Of a DNA stretch of 64,000 bases, positions 8,890 to 18,412 are shown in pieces. The stretch lies in NCBI GenBank assembly GCA_004297725.1, contig SCUS01000151.1:62001-126000 (forward strand), given 5' to 3'. Numbering within the stretch: position 1 is the first letter of the stretch; every line of letters starts with the position of its first letter. The stretch is from Myxococcaceae bacterium (GTDB taxonomy: Bacteria; Myxococcota_A; Polyangia; Polyangiales; Ga0077539). A model generated the notes under the pieces. That model was not told the DNA's origin. It worked only from the letters and a program-made list of their open reading frames with translations, and ran no database searches. Position numbers and translations under genes: made by a program.

Positions 8890-9644
8890 GGCCCGTCCTC
8901 CGCGAGGGCCGTCTCGCGCTCGATGAGCCTCGCCCTCAGCACCCGCCCGGAGGGCCGGAGGATCACCGGGAGGGTGTCGCCCACGTCGGCGTCGGCACCG
9001 GCGCTCGCCCCGACGCGGATCTCCACGAGGCCCTGGCGCACCACCAGGGTCACCGCGGCGCCGCGGGCGAGCTCAGGGGCGGCCGCGGAGGGAGGGAGCA
9101 TCAGGTCGACCTGCACCGAGGCGCGGCCGAGGACGTCGGCGCCCGCGCGGAAGGTGACCAGCGCGGTGGTGGAAAGCGCCCCGGCCCGTCGGGGCAGCCG
9201 GGGGAGCTCGGCGGTGACGGCGTCCCAGCCCGCGGGCACGTCGAGCCCTCGGGAGGCGCGCACCCCCGTCAGCGCGGCGCCCCGGGGGAGGGGGCGCTGA
9301 GAGAGCCCGGCGCGGGTGAGGCGCTCGAGCTCGGTGGCCGAGACGGTGCGGGAGAGGCGCACCACGCGGACGGCCTCGGGAATCTGCGAGGGCTCCGTCG
9401 CGGCGTGCTCCCTGAGCGCGCGGAGGATGGTGGCGCGGTCGATGAGCCGCGAACCCCCGACGGAGGGGGAGGGGCCGAGGTCGATCGAGGCCGAGTCCGA
9501 GGGGGCGCCGCGCACCACGTCGCCGACGAGCACCCGCGCGCCCGTCACGGTGACGAGCGAAGGCGGAGAGGCCTCGGCGCTCGCCACGCCCAGCGAGAGC
9601 GCCAGGGCGGCGAGCAGGGTGGGTCGGCTGCGCCCGCGGCTCAT
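8886..9644 (-). CDS. flgA: Flagella basal body P-ring formation protein FlgA
   Basis: MSRGRSRPTLLAALALSLGVASAEA signal peptide and SAF-like C-term (AAVTLVVRQGLVEIRVGASAGADADVGDTLPVILRPSGRVLRARLI); start overlaps flgG stop. Confidence 0.85.
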   Translation of the reverse strand: MSRGRSRPTLLAALALSLGVASAEASPPSLVTVTGARVLVGDVVRGAPSDSASIDLGPSPSVGGSRLIDRATILRALREHAATEPSQIPEAVRVVRLSRTVSATELERLTRAGLSQRPLPRGAALTGVRASRGLDVPAGWDAVTAELPRLPRRAGALSTTALVTFRAGADVLGRASVQVDLMLPPSAAAPELARGAAVTLVVRQGLVEIRVGASAGADADVGDTLPVILRPSGRVLRARLIERETALAEDGP

Positions 9645-10420
9645 CGCATCTGCGTCGCGTTGCGGAGCATCTCGTCGGCGGCCTGCACGACCTTGGAGTT
9701 GACCTCGTAGGCGCGCTGGGTGCGGATGAGCCCGATCATCTCCTGCACCACCTCGACGTTGGAGCCCTCGAGGGAGCCCTGCATCAGGCTGCCGAGGCCG
9801 TTCTGCCCGGGGGTGCCGCTGGTGGCCTCGCCGCTCGCGCCGGTGGCGGTGAAGAGGTTGTGCCCCACCGGCTGGAGCCCCGCGGGGTTGGGGAAGGCCA
9901 CGAGCTGGATCTGCCCGAGCTGCGTGGGGACGTGCTGCCCCGCCTGGGTGGCGCTGACGGTGCCGTCTGCGCCGATGGTGACCCGGGTCGCGTCGATGGG
10001 GATGTTGATCGCGGGCTCGATGGGGAGGCCCTCGACGTTGACGAGGCGCCCCTGGGAGTCGAGCCGAAGGGCGCCCGCGCGGGTGTAGGCGACGTCGCCG
10101 TTGACCCGGTTGACCGCGAGGAAGCCAGCGCCCTCGATGGCCACGTCGAGGGGGTTGTCGGTCTGCTGGATGGACCCCTGGGAGAACTGCCGCGAGGTGG
10201 CGACGACGCGCGCTCCCGAGCCGAGCTGCACCCCCGCCGGGGCCCCGACGCCGCCGCCCGGACCCGCGGGGCGGACGGTCTGGTAGATCAGGTCCTCGAA
10301 CTGCGACTCCTGGCGCTTGTAGCCAGAGGTGTTGGCGTTCGCGAGGTTGTTGGAGATCGTGTCGAGGTTCGTCTCCTGCGCGACCATCCCCGTAGCAGCG
10401 ACGTGTAGCGATCGGAACAT
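9641..10420 (-). CDS. flgG: Flagellar distal rod protein FlgG
   Basis: MFRSLHVAATGMVAQETNLDTISNNLANANTSGYKRQESQFEDLIYQTVRPAG and EGSNVEVVQEMIGLIRTQRAYEVNSKVVQAADEML. Confidence 0.95.
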   Translation of the reverse strand: MFRSLHVAATGMVAQETNLDTISNNLANANTSGYKRQESQFEDLIYQTVRPAGPGGGVGAPAGVQLGSGARVVATSRQFSQGSIQQTDNPLDVAIEGAGFLAVNRVNGDVAYTRAGALRLDSQGRLVNVEGLPIEPAINIPIDATRVTIGADGTVSATQAGQHVPTQLGQIQLVAFPNPAGLQPVGHNLFTATGASGEATSGTPGQNGLGSLMQGSLEGSNVEVVQEMIGLIRTQRAYEVNSKVVQAADEMLRNATQMR

Positions 10421-10515
10421 GGCGGACTGCCGTTGCGAGTTGGATGCCATGGGCTCGCACCGTCTCCGCGAGGCCGCGCCGGGGGTGTTTGGTAGAGAGG
10501 GCAGCGCGGTGAGGG

Positions 10516-10538
10516 GGCCGCCACGCCCTTGGCGGGCC
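10516..10538 (-). terminator. Hairpin immediately after motB stop, candidate terminator/attenuator
   Basis: GGCCGCCA-CGCCCT-TGGCGGGCC inverted repeat (one-base bulge) between motB stop (10540) and flgG; no clear T-tract. Confidence 0.4.
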
Positions 10539-10539
10539 G

Positions 10540-11430
10540 TCAGTCGGCTGGCGCCGCGGCCGCGTCGTCCATGACGGCGGCGTCGGTGCCGGCGGCGCTG
10601 GCGTCGCCCGCGGTGTCGGGGCTCGCGGCGCTGGCGTCACCCACCTCGGCGCGGATCGCGGCGACCGGGTCGACGGCGGCGTCGGCGTCGAGGGCGGAGT
10701 CGTTGGCCGGGTCGTGGATCGAGACCACGATGTCGACCCGACGGTTCTGCTGGCGGCCGTCGTCGGTGGTGTTGGGAGCGATGGGGTGAAACTCCCCGTA
10801 GCCCGAGGCGGAGAGGTGATCCGGGGGGAAGGCCGCGCCCGCGATCACCTGGAGCACCGAGACGGCGCGGGCGGTCGAGAGCTCCCAGTTGGAGCGGTAG
10901 CGCGAGGTGCGGATGGGGTTGCCGTCGGTGTGCCCCTCGACGCGCATGTTGACGGGAAACTCCTTGAGCGAACGGGCGAGGTTGGTGAGGATCGTCAGGG
11001 CGGCGTCCTTCACCGAGGCGTCGCCGCTCTCGAAGAAGACGTGGTCGGGCATGCGCAGGACGAAGTCGTTGCGGCGGCGGATCACCCGGACGGACTCCAT
11101 CCCCGTGTTGTGGGTGATGGCCCCGTTGAGGGCCTCGGCGAGGTTCTCCAGGCTGAACACCACGTGGGGGTCGGTGACCTCGCGGCGCTCCGCGCGCCGG
11201 GGGGGCGTGTTGGTGTTGGCCATCATCAGCCCGTCGCTGCCGCGAGGGACGATCGTCACGCCGGTGGCGCCCGCGAAGCTCTCGGAGAAGGCCCCGAGGC
11301 GGCGCTGGTCGACCTGCGACGTCGAGAACATCACCACGAAGAACGCGAACAACAGCGTGATGAAGTCGGCGTAGCTGATGAGCCAGCGCTCGTGGTTGAC
11401 GTGCTCCGCGTGCTTCTTGCGCCTGCCCAT
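10540..11430 (-). CDS. motB: Flagellar motor stator protein MotB (OmpA-family C-terminus)
   Basis: ERWLISYADFITLLFAFFVVMFSTSQVDQ plug/TM and VEGHTDGNPIRTSRYRSNWELSTARAVSVLQVI OmpA domain. Confidence 0.95.
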   Translation of the reverse strand: MGRRKKHAEHVNHERWLISYADFITLLFAFFVVMFSTSQVDQRRLGAFSESFAGATGVTIVPRGSDGLMMANTNTPPRRAERREVTDPHVVFSLENLAEALNGAITHNTGMESVRVIRRRNDFVLRMPDHVFFESGDASVKDAALTILTNLARSLKEFPVNMRVEGHTDGNPIRTSRYRSNWELSTARAVSVLQVIAGAAFPPDHLSASGYGEFHPIAPNTTDDGRQQNRRVDIVVSIHDPANDSALDADAAVDPVAAIRAEVGDASAASPDTAGDASAAGTDAAVMDDAAAAPAD

Positions 11431-11470
11431 TGAGAGGTCCTGAGTCGGTCTCCCCGCCCGCGGCGGGGGG

Positions 11471-12241
11471 TTACGCGCGCGCGGCCTTCGCCGGGCTGTG
11501 GTCGTGGAGGAAGGCCGAGAGGCGCTCGCGCACCAGCTTGGGGTTCATCCCCTCCTGGATCGCGAGCACGCCCACCAGGGTGAGCTGGCGGAGGTTGGAC
11601 TCGTCCCGCACCTGCAGCTTGATGCGCCCCCCCAGCGGCAGGAAGACGATGTTCGCCACGCCCACCCCGTAGATGGTCGCCACGAAGGCCGCCGCGATGC
11701 CGTGGCCCACGGCGTTGATGTCCGAGAGGTTGCTCATCACGTGGATGAGCCCGAGCACCGCGCCGATGATCCCCACCGTCGGGGCGTAGCCGCCGCCGGC
11801 CTCGAAGACCTTGGCGGCCTCCTCGCCGTGCTCCTCCTGCTTGTCGATGATGATCTCCATCGTCTCGCGCAGCGCGTTGGAGTCGGCCCCGTCGATGGCC
11901 ATCATCAGCGCCTTCGAGAGGAAGGGGTCCGACGCGTTGGAGGCCACCTTCTCCAGCGCCAGGATGCCCTCGAGGCGCGCCTGGTTGGCGTACCCGACGA
12001 TCTCCTCGATGAGGGCCCGCGCGTCCTGCGTGGGCTTCTTGAAGGTCTTGCCCGCGGCCTGGAGCGCGGCCTTCAAGGTCGCGAGGGGGTACTGCACGAT
12101 GACGGCGCCGATGGTTCCGCCGAGCACGATGAGCGCGGCGGGGCCGCCGAGCACCGAGCTCATGTGGCCGCCCTCCAGCGCGTTGCCGAAGAGGATCGCC
12201 ACGAAGGCGACCACCATCCCGATGATGGGTCCGGGCTGCAT
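11471..12241 (-). CDS. motA: Flagellar motor stator protein MotA
   Basis: MQPGPIIGMVVAFVAILFGNALEGGHMSSVLGGPAALIVLGGTIGAVIVQYPL...; overlaps flbD stop. Confidence 0.95.
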   Translation of the reverse strand: MQPGPIIGMVVAFVAILFGNALEGGHMSSVLGGPAALIVLGGTIGAVIVQYPLATLKAALQAAGKTFKKPTQDARALIEEIVGYANQARLEGILALEKVASNASDPFLSKALMMAIDGADSNALRETMEIIIDKQEEHGEEAAKVFEAGGGYAPTVGIIGAVLGLIHVMSNLSDINAVGHGIAAAFVATIYGVGVANIVFLPLGGRIKLQVRDESNLRQLTLVGVLAIQEGMNPKLVRERLSAFLHDHSPAKAARA

Positions 12242-12516
12242 CAGCGCTCGTCCCGCCGCCGCTGCAGGTCCGCCGGCCTGCCCACCCTCGGGGGATCGCC
12301 CTCGATGGGCCCGAGGGGCACGCCCGCCGGGTCGACCATCCTCACCAGGCGCCGGTACTCCAGCACCGTCTGGATCAGCTCGTCGAGCGTCTCCCTCACC
12401 ATCAGCTTCTCGCCGTTGATGAGGAAGAGCGTCGTGTCGGGCGTCGCCTCCACCCACGAGATGTGGTCGGGGTTGATCGCGATGGTGTGGTGGTTGAGCC
12501 GGGTGAGTTTCAACAT
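12241..12516 (-). CDS. flbD: Flagellar protein FlbD
   Basis: MLKLTRLNHHTIAINPDHISWVEATPDTTLFLINGEKLMVRETLDELIQTVLEYRR; upstream of motA. Confidence 0.88.
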   Translation of the reverse strand: MLKLTRLNHHTIAINPDHISWVEATPDTTLFLINGEKLMVRETLDELIQTVLEYRRLVRMVDPAGVPLGPIEGDPPRVGRPADLQRRRDER

Positions 12517-12579
12517 GCGCGGAGGTCCATCTCCCGCCATCGCAGGGCAACCCTCGGGCCACCCGCCGCGCTCCCCTCG

Positions 12580-12595
12580 CGGCACGCTTCGTGTA
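12580..12595 (+). promoter_or_regulatory. Candidate sigma-54 -24/-12 element upstream of flgB
   Basis: CGGCACG-CTTC-GTGTA compared with TGGCACG-N4-TTGCW, 24 bp before flgB ATG in the divergent flbD/flgB gap; the -12 half is imperfect. Confidence 0.3.
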
Positions 12596-12618
12596 GCCGC
12601 TCCGATCGAGGTTCTCCC

Positions 12619-13008
12619 ATGAGCGGCATCCTGGACACCACAGAGCGCATCCGTAGCGGGCTCGACTACCACCTCCAACGCCACAACCTGCTGACGGCCA
12701 ACCTCACGCAGATCGACACCCCGGGCTTCCGCCCGCTCGACCTGGTGCGGCGCGCGTCCTTCGAGGCCGAGCTCGACACGGCCATCTCCGCCAGCACCGA
12801 GGGGCACATCCCCCTCGCTCGCGGCGCGGGCAACCGCTTCGACGTGGTGCAGGACCCCAACGCCACCGTCGGCTTCGACGGCAACGGCGTGAGCGTCGAC
12901 CGCGAGGCCGTGAAGATCGCGGCCAACCAGATCCGGTACGACTCGCTCACGGTGCTCGCGACACAACAACTCACCGGCCTGCAGTGGGCCGCCAGCGACG
13001 GACGGTAA
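12619..13008 (+). CDS. flgB: Flagellar proximal rod protein FlgB
   Basis: MSGILDTTERIRSGLDYHLQRHNLLTANLTQIDTPGFRPLDL; start chosen inside ORF 12463-13008. Confidence 0.92.
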   Translation: MSGILDTTERIRSGLDYHLQRHNLLTANLTQIDTPGFRPLDLVRRASFEAELDTAISASTEGHIPLARGAGNRFDVVQDPNATVGFDGNGVSVDREAVKIAANQIRYDSLTVLATQQLTGLQWAASDGR

Positions 13009-13014
13009 CCACCC

Positions 13015-13461
13015 ATGAGCGGACACTTCTCCGTGGCGGGCGTCTTCAGCGCCCTCGAGGTCGCGGGCTCGGGGCTCACGGCCGAGCGCGGGCGCATGAA
13101 CATCATCGCCGGCAACCTCGCCAACGTGCGCACCACCCGCGACGCCAACGGCGCGCCCTACCGCCGCCTCGACCCGGTGTTCTCCGCCGAGATGGTGGCG
13201 CCCAACGCGCATGACCCGGTGCTGCGAGAGGTGCAGGGCGTCCGGCTGTCGGACGTGCGGCCCGACCCCACCCCCGGCCAGCGGATGTACGAGCCCGGCC
13301 ACCCCGACGCCGACGCGCAGGGCTACGTCGAGTACCCGAACGTCAACGTGGTGACGGAGATGGTCAACCTCATGACTGCCTCCCGCGCCTACGAGGCCGG
13401 GGTGACCAGCATCGAGTCGGTGAAGTCCATGGCCCGCGCGGCCCTTCGCATCGGGCAGTAG
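13015..13461 (+). CDS. flgC: Flagellar proximal rod protein FlgC
   Basis: FSALEVAGSGLTAERGRMNIIAGNLANVRTTRDANGAPYRRLDPVF and VTEMVNLMTASRAYEAGVTSIESVKSMARAALRIGQ. Confidence 0.95.
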   Translation: MSGHFSVAGVFSALEVAGSGLTAERGRMNIIAGNLANVRTTRDANGAPYRRLDPVFSAEMVAPNAHDPVLREVQGVRLSDVRPDPTPGQRMYEPGHPDADAQGYVEYPNVNVVTEMVNLMTASRAYEAGVTSIESVKSMARAALRIGQ

Positions 13462-13463
13462 CG

Positions 13464-13781
13464 GTGAGCGCCATCGCGTCGATCGCGGACGTGTCGAGGG
13501 TCTACCCCACGGCCGAGGTGGGCATGGGGTCCATGGGCCCGGCTCCGGCGAGCACCGCCCCGGTGGACTTCGGCGACGTGCTCCACGACGCCGTCAACCG
13601 GGTGAACGCCATGAGCGAGCGCTCCACGCGCCAGGTCGAGGCGCTGGCCGCGGGCGCCTCGGACGACATCCACGGCACCATGATCTCCGTGCAGGAGGCC
13701 ACCATCGGGGTGAGGCTGCTGGGGTCGGTGCGCAACAAGCTGCTCGACGCGTTCCACGAGGTCTGGCGCACCGGTGTCTGA
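13464..13781 (+). CDS. fliE: Flagellar hook-basal body complex protein FliE
   Basis: VDFGDVLHDAVNRVNAMSERSTRQVEALAAG...DIHGTMISVQEATIGVRLLGSVRNKLLDAFHEVWRTGV; GTG start. Confidence 0.93.
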   Translation: MSAIASIADVSRVYPTAEVGMGSMGPAPASTAPVDFGDVLHDAVNRVNAMSERSTRQVEALAAGASDDIHGTMISVQEATIGVRLLGSVRNKLLDAFHEVWRTGV

Positions 13782-15390
13782 AGAAGCCTCAACGTTCGCA
13801 CCCCTCATGGCGCGGGTGGCGCCAGCGCAGCGATGGATCACCTCGCTGTCTCGCCCGGCGAGGGTGCTGCTGGCCTCGACGCTCATCGTCGCGGCGCTGC
13901 TGGGCGCGTGGCTCACCTGGCGGAGCAGCGTCGCCAACTGGGGCGTGCTGTACACGCAGCTCGACCGTGACGACGCCGCCGCCCTGGTGAACAAGCTCAA
14001 GGAGCTCAAGGTCCCGTACCGGGTGCGGGGCGAGGGGACCGCCATCGAGGTGCCCGAGGAGAAGGTGCACGAGCTGCGGCTGGAGCTCGCCAGCGCGGGC
14101 CTGCCTCGCGGCGGCGGCGTGGGCTTCGAGGCCTTCGACCGGATGCGCCTCGGGGCGACTGAGTTCGAGCAGCGGGTGATGTTCCGTCGGGCGCTGGAGG
14201 GCGAGCTGGGGCGCACCATCGGCTCGCTGGGCGCCGTGCAGTCCGCGAGGGTGCACCTGGTGATGACCGAGCGGAGCGTGTTCGTGTCGCGCAACGACCC
14301 GGCGAGCGCCTCGGTGGTGGTGCGGCTCCGGCCGGGGCGCCACCTCGGGCCCGCGGAGGTCTCGGGCATCGTGCACATGGTCGCCTCGTCGGTGCCGTCG
14401 CTCAACGCGTCGAGGGTCGCCCTGGTGACCACCGACGGCGAGATGCTCCACCGCCCTCGGGCCCCTGGCGACGAGGAGGGCGCCGAGGACGAGCGCGGCT
14501 CCGGCGGGCGCTCCCTCGAGTCCTCGCTGGAGGAGCGCACCCGCGCCCTGCTGTCGAGGCTCGTGGGCGAGGGCCACGTCGACGTGCGCGCCTCCGTCGA
14601 GATGGACCACGCCCGCGTCGAGCGCACCGAGGACCACTACGACCGCGCCCGCACCGCGCTCCGCAGCGAGGAGCAGAGCCAGGAGTTCGTCACCGCCGCG
14701 GGCAACATCACCGTGGCCGGGGTTCCGGGCGCGGAGAGCAACATCGGGTCTGCCGCCGAGCCGGTGGACCCCGCCCAGGCCGACGGCGGCGTGCTCCGGG
14801 AGCAGCACACGCGCAACTTCGAGGTCGACCACGTGAGCGAGCGTCGGCTCACCACCCGCGGCGTCGTCAAGCGCATCACCGTGGCGGTCGTCGTCGACGG
14901 CGTGACCCGCACCGAGGGCGGCCAGACCCGGGTGGTCCCCCGGGACGCCGCGGAGCTCGCCCACCTGACCGCGCTGGTGCGGGGCGCCATCGGCGCCAAC
15001 ACCGAGCGCGGCGACGTGGTGACGGTGGAGTCGATCCCCTTCCAGGAGACCCTCGACGCCCCGGTGGCGACGGCCTCGAGGCGCGCCGTGGCGAGGCCCT
15101 CGCGCACCCCGCGCGGGTACATCATCGCCGGGGTGGTGGCCGCCGCGGCGGTGCTCCTGGGCGTCGCCCTGCTGGCGCTCCGTCGTCGCTCGCCGAAGGA
15201 GAACCCCACGGGCATCCAGCTCGCCGGGCTGCCTCCGCAGGAGCCCGTCCCCCAGCTCGACCCCGAGGTGGTGCGGGAGAGCCTCCGGGCGCAGGTGCAC
15301 TCCCGGGTGCTCGCCGACCCGGCCACCGCGGCCCTGGTGCTGCGCTTCTGGCTGGGCACCGACGCCCCCGACCGCAACGCCAAGAACTGA
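13774..15390 (+). CDS. fliF: Flagellar MS-ring protein FliF
   Basis: NWGVLYTQLDRDDAAALVNKLKELKVPYRVRGEGTAIEVPEEKVHELRLELASAGLPRGGGVGFEAFD; two TM segments. Confidence 0.96.
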   Translation: MSEEASTFAPLMARVAPAQRWITSLSRPARVLLASTLIVAALLGAWLTWRSSVANWGVLYTQLDRDDAAALVNKLKELKVPYRVRGEGTAIEVPEEKVHELRLELASAGLPRGGGVGFEAFDRMRLGATEFEQRVMFRRALEGELGRTIGSLGAVQSARVHLVMTERSVFVSRNDPASASVVVRLRPGRHLGPAEVSGIVHMVASSVPSLNASRVALVTTDGEMLHRPRAPGDEEGAEDERGSGGRSLESSLEERTRALLSRLVGEGHVDVRASVEMDHARVERTEDHYDRARTALRSEEQSQEFVTAAGNITVAGVPGAESNIGSAAEPVDPAQADGGVLREQHTRNFEVDHVSERRLTTRGVVKRITVAVVVDGVTRTEGGQTRVVPRDAAELAHLTALVRGAIGANTERGDVVTVESIPFQETLDAPVATASRRAVARPSRTPRGYIIAGVVAAAAVLLGVALLALRRRSPKENPTGIQLAGLPPQEPVPQLDPEVVRESLRAQVHSRVLADPATAALVLRFWLGTDAPDRNAKN

Positions 15391-15423
15391 GCGCCACCCG
15401 CAGCGGGTACGCCCGTTGCTCCG

Positions 15424-16401
15424 ATGGGCGGGCAGATGCCTACCGGAGCCGAGAAGGCCGTCCTCTTCCTGCTCTCGCTCGACGAGGAGATCGCTCGCCC
15501 CATCGTGAGCGAGCTGGGGGTCGCCGAGCTCCACAAGCTGCGCGCCGTGGCCTCCACGATGCGAGAGGTCCCCGCCGGGGCCATCGAGGAGACCTGGCGG
15601 GAGTTTCTCGAGCGCTCCCGCAGCGCCGTGGCCGTGCCCCGAGGCGGCCTGCCCTACCTGCGCCGGCTCTCGGTGGTGGCGCTCGGCGAGGAGCAGACCA
15701 ACGCCGTCTTCGAGGACGGCATCACCAGCCCCTTCTCCCGGCTGGAGAGCGCGCCCCCGGACGCCGTGGTGGCCCTGCTCAGCCGGGAGTCGCCCCAGAT
15801 GGCGGCGGCCATCCTCACCCGGCTCGATCCGGCGGCGGCCGCGGCCATCCTCTCGGCCATGCCGCCGGAGCGCCAGATCGCCGTCGTCGAGAACGTCAGC
15901 CGCTTGACGGAGCTTCCCGCCAAGGTGCTCGAAGACGTCGCCGTCGCGCTGGTCGAGGAGCTCCCCACCGCCGACGCCAACACCCTGGTGACCGTCGACG
16001 GCGTGGCCCGCGCGGCCGCCATGCTCAACGCCATCGGGCCGTCGGCCTCCAACATCCTCAAGGACTTCGACGCCTCCGACGCAGCCCTCGCGGGCCGGGT
16101 GCGCCAGGCGATGTTCACCTTCGACGACCTGCGCCGGGTCGACGCCCGCGCCATGCGGGAGATCCTGATCGAGCTGCCCTCCGAGCGCCTCGTCATCGCC
16201 CTGAAGGGAGCGTCGCCGGAGGTCACCGCGGCGATCTTCGCGGGCCTCTCCGAGCGCGCCGCCGAGCTGGCCCGCGACGACCTGGAGGTGCTCGGCAAGG
16301 TGCGCCGCGCCGACGTCGAGGCCGCCCGGAGAGAGCTCGTCGAGGTGGCCCTGCGGCTCGCCGCCGACGGGCGCATCGACCTCGGCCGTGAGGAGGCGTA
16401 G
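15424..16401 (+). CDS. fliG: Flagellar motor switch protein FliG
   Basis: EKAVLFLLSLDEEIARPIVSELGVAELHKL; QMAAAILTRLDPAAAAAILSAMP; FTFDDLRRVDARAMREILIELPSERLVIALKGASPEV. Confidence 0.95.
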   Translation: MGGQMPTGAEKAVLFLLSLDEEIARPIVSELGVAELHKLRAVASTMREVPAGAIEETWREFLERSRSAVAVPRGGLPYLRRLSVVALGEEQTNAVFEDGITSPFSRLESAPPDAVVALLSRESPQMAAAILTRLDPAAAAAILSAMPPERQIAVVENVSRLTELPAKVLEDVAVALVEELPTADANTLVTVDGVARAAAMLNAIGPSASNILKDFDASDAALAGRVRQAMFTFDDLRRVDARAMREILIELPSERLVIALKGASPEVTAAIFAGLSERAAELARDDLEVLGKVRRADVEAARRELVEVALRLAADGRIDLGREEA

Positions 16402-16409
16402 CGCACCCG

Positions 16410-17090
16410 ATGGCCCGCCCCGACGAGACCCCCTCCATCGCTCCCTGGTGCCTGCGGCCTGACGACGCGCCCCGCAACTCGCGCCCCCCGTGGATGGAGA
16501 GCGCTCCCTCCGCCGCGGCCCATGCGACCCACGAGGGGGCCGTCGACGAGGCGCCCTCGGAGGCCGCCGAGCCGACGGTGCCGGCCTCGGTCCACCTCGC
16601 GCTGGTCGAGGCGCACGCCGCGCTGCTGGCGCGCCACGAGGCGCTCGTGGCCGAGAACGCGGCCCTCCACGACCGTCGCCAGCAGCTCGTCGCGGCCAAC
16701 GACGCCCTCGCCCGAGACGCCGAGACGGCGAGGGAGCGGCTGCTGGTGGAGAGCGTCCCGGAGATGGTGCGCCTCGCCTGCGCCGTCGCGAGCAGGGTGG
16801 TCGGCGGCGAGCTGCTCACCGACCCGGCCATCGTGGTGGGCTGGGTGCGCGAGGCCGTGGCCGCGCTGGGCGACCGCGAGTCGGTGGCCGTCTCCGTGGC
16901 GCCGGACATCGCCGCGAGCATCCCCTCGGAGGAGTGGAGCGACGCCCTCGGCAGCCAGCAGTCCCCCGCGGTCGACGCCTCGCTGGCGCCCGGCGCGATC
17001 TCGGTGCGCTCCGGGGCCTCCACGGTGCACGTGAGCGCCGCGGCCCGCTTCGCCGCCGTGGCCGCCGACCTCCACGCGGACGCCTCGTGA
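16410..17090 (+). CDS. fliH: Flagellar assembly protein FliH
   Basis: VRLACAVASRVVGGELLTDPAIVVGWVREAVAALGDRESVAVSVAPD; between fliG and fliI. Confidence 0.8.
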   Translation: MARPDETPSIAPWCLRPDDAPRNSRPPWMESAPSAAAHATHEGAVDEAPSEAAEPTVPASVHLALVEAHAALLARHEALVAENAALHDRRQQLVAANDALARDAETARERLLVESVPEMVRLACAVASRVVGGELLTDPAIVVGWVREAVAALGDRESVAVSVAPDIAASIPSEEWSDALGSQQSPAVDASLAPGAISVRSGASTVHVSAAARFAAVAADLHADAS

Positions 17091-18412
17091 GCCCGGCGCG
17101 CGGGGCCGATCTCTCGCGCTACGTCGAGCGCGCCCGCGCGGCGAGGACCCTCCTGGTCGAGGGTCGGGTGCGCGACGTCGTCGGGGTGATCGTCGGGGTC
17201 GAGGGGATCATGGCCCCGGTGGGGGCGCAGCTCGAGCTCGACCTCGGCGGGCGCAAGCTGCGGCTGGAGGTGCTGGGCTTCCGGGAGGGGAGGCTGCTCA
17301 CCGCGCCGCTCGGCGACACCACGGGCATCGCGCCGGGGATGCCGGTGCGCCCTCGCGAGGACGGCGCCCTGGCGCCCGTCGGCGACGCGCTGCTGGGCCA
17401 CGTCGTCGACGCCTTCGGCAACCCGACGGACTCGGAGATCCTGGGTCCCACGGAGCGCTCTCCGGTGCGGTGCGCGCCGCCTCCCGCGCTCTCCCGCCGG
17501 CCCATCACCGAGGCGCTGGGGACGGGCGTGCGCGCCCTCGACGCGCTGCTCCCGCTCGGGCTCGGACAGCGCGTGGGGCTCTTCGCGGGCACCGGCGTGG
17601 GCAAGAGCACGCTCCTCGGGATGCTCTGCCGGCACGCCTCGGCGGACGTGATCGTGGTGGGGCTCATCGGGGAGCGCGGCCGCGAGGTGGGCGACTTCGT
17701 GCGGCAGGTGCTCGGCGAGGAGGGCCTCGCCCGCTCGGTGGTGGTGGCCGCGACCAGCGACGAGCCGCCGCTGGTGCGCGCCCGCGGCGCCCTCTACGCC
17801 ACCACCCTGGCCGAGCACTTCCGGGCGCAGGGCAAGCAGGTGCTGCTGGTGATGGACTCGGTCACCCGCTACGCCATGGCGCTGCGCGAGGCGACGCTGG
17901 CCGCGGGCGAGCCGCCGCTCACCAAGGGCTACACGCCGACGGTGTTCGCGTCGCTGCCCTCGCTGATGGAGCGCGCGGGCACCTGCGACGGACCGGGCTC
18001 GATCACCGCGGTGTACACGGTGCTGGTGGAGGGCGACGACCTCAACGACCCCATCGCCGACGCGGTGCGAGGCGTGCTCGACGGGCACATCGTGCTGACC
18101 CGAAAGCTGGCCGACAAGGGCCTCTTCCCCGCCATCGACGTGCTGCGCAGCGTGTCGCGACTCGCCCAGGATCTCTGCCCCCGGCAGCACCTCGACGAGA
18201 TCGCCAGGGTGCGGGAGATGCTCGGCACCTACGAGGACGCCGCCGACCTCATCCAGATCGGGGCCTACGTGGCCGGGTCGGACCCTCGCGTCGACCGGGC
18301 CCGCGCCGCCATGCCTCGCATCGAGGCGCTGATCCGTCAGCCGCTCGCCGAGGGGGTTCCTCGCGCGGAGGCCCTCAACGCGCTGCGCCTCACCGCAGGG
18401 GTCGCCCGATGA
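17087..18412 (+). CDS. fliI: Flagellum-specific ATPase FliI
   Basis: GTG start; ALGTGVRALDALLPLGLGQRVGLFAGTGVGKSTLLGMLCRHASADVIVVGLIGERGREVGDFV Walker A; MDSVTRYAMALREATLAAGEPPLTKGYTPTVFASLP. Confidence 0.95.
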   Translation: MSPARGADLSRYVERARAARTLLVEGRVRDVVGVIVGVEGIMAPVGAQLELDLGGRKLRLEVLGFREGRLLTAPLGDTTGIAPGMPVRPREDGALAPVGDALLGHVVDAFGNPTDSEILGPTERSPVRCAPPPALSRRPITEALGTGVRALDALLPLGLGQRVGLFAGTGVGKSTLLGMLCRHASADVIVVGLIGERGREVGDFVRQVLGEEGLARSVVVAATSDEPPLVRARGALYATTLAEHFRAQGKQVLLVMDSVTRYAMALREATLAAGEPPLTKGYTPTVFASLPSLMERAGTCDGPGSITAVYTVLVEGDDLNDPIADAVRGVLDGHIVLTRKLADKGLFPAIDVLRSVSRLAQDLCPRQHLDEIARVREMLGTYEDAADLIQIGAYVAGSDPRVDRARAAMPRIEALIRQPLAEGVPRAEALNALRLTAGVAR

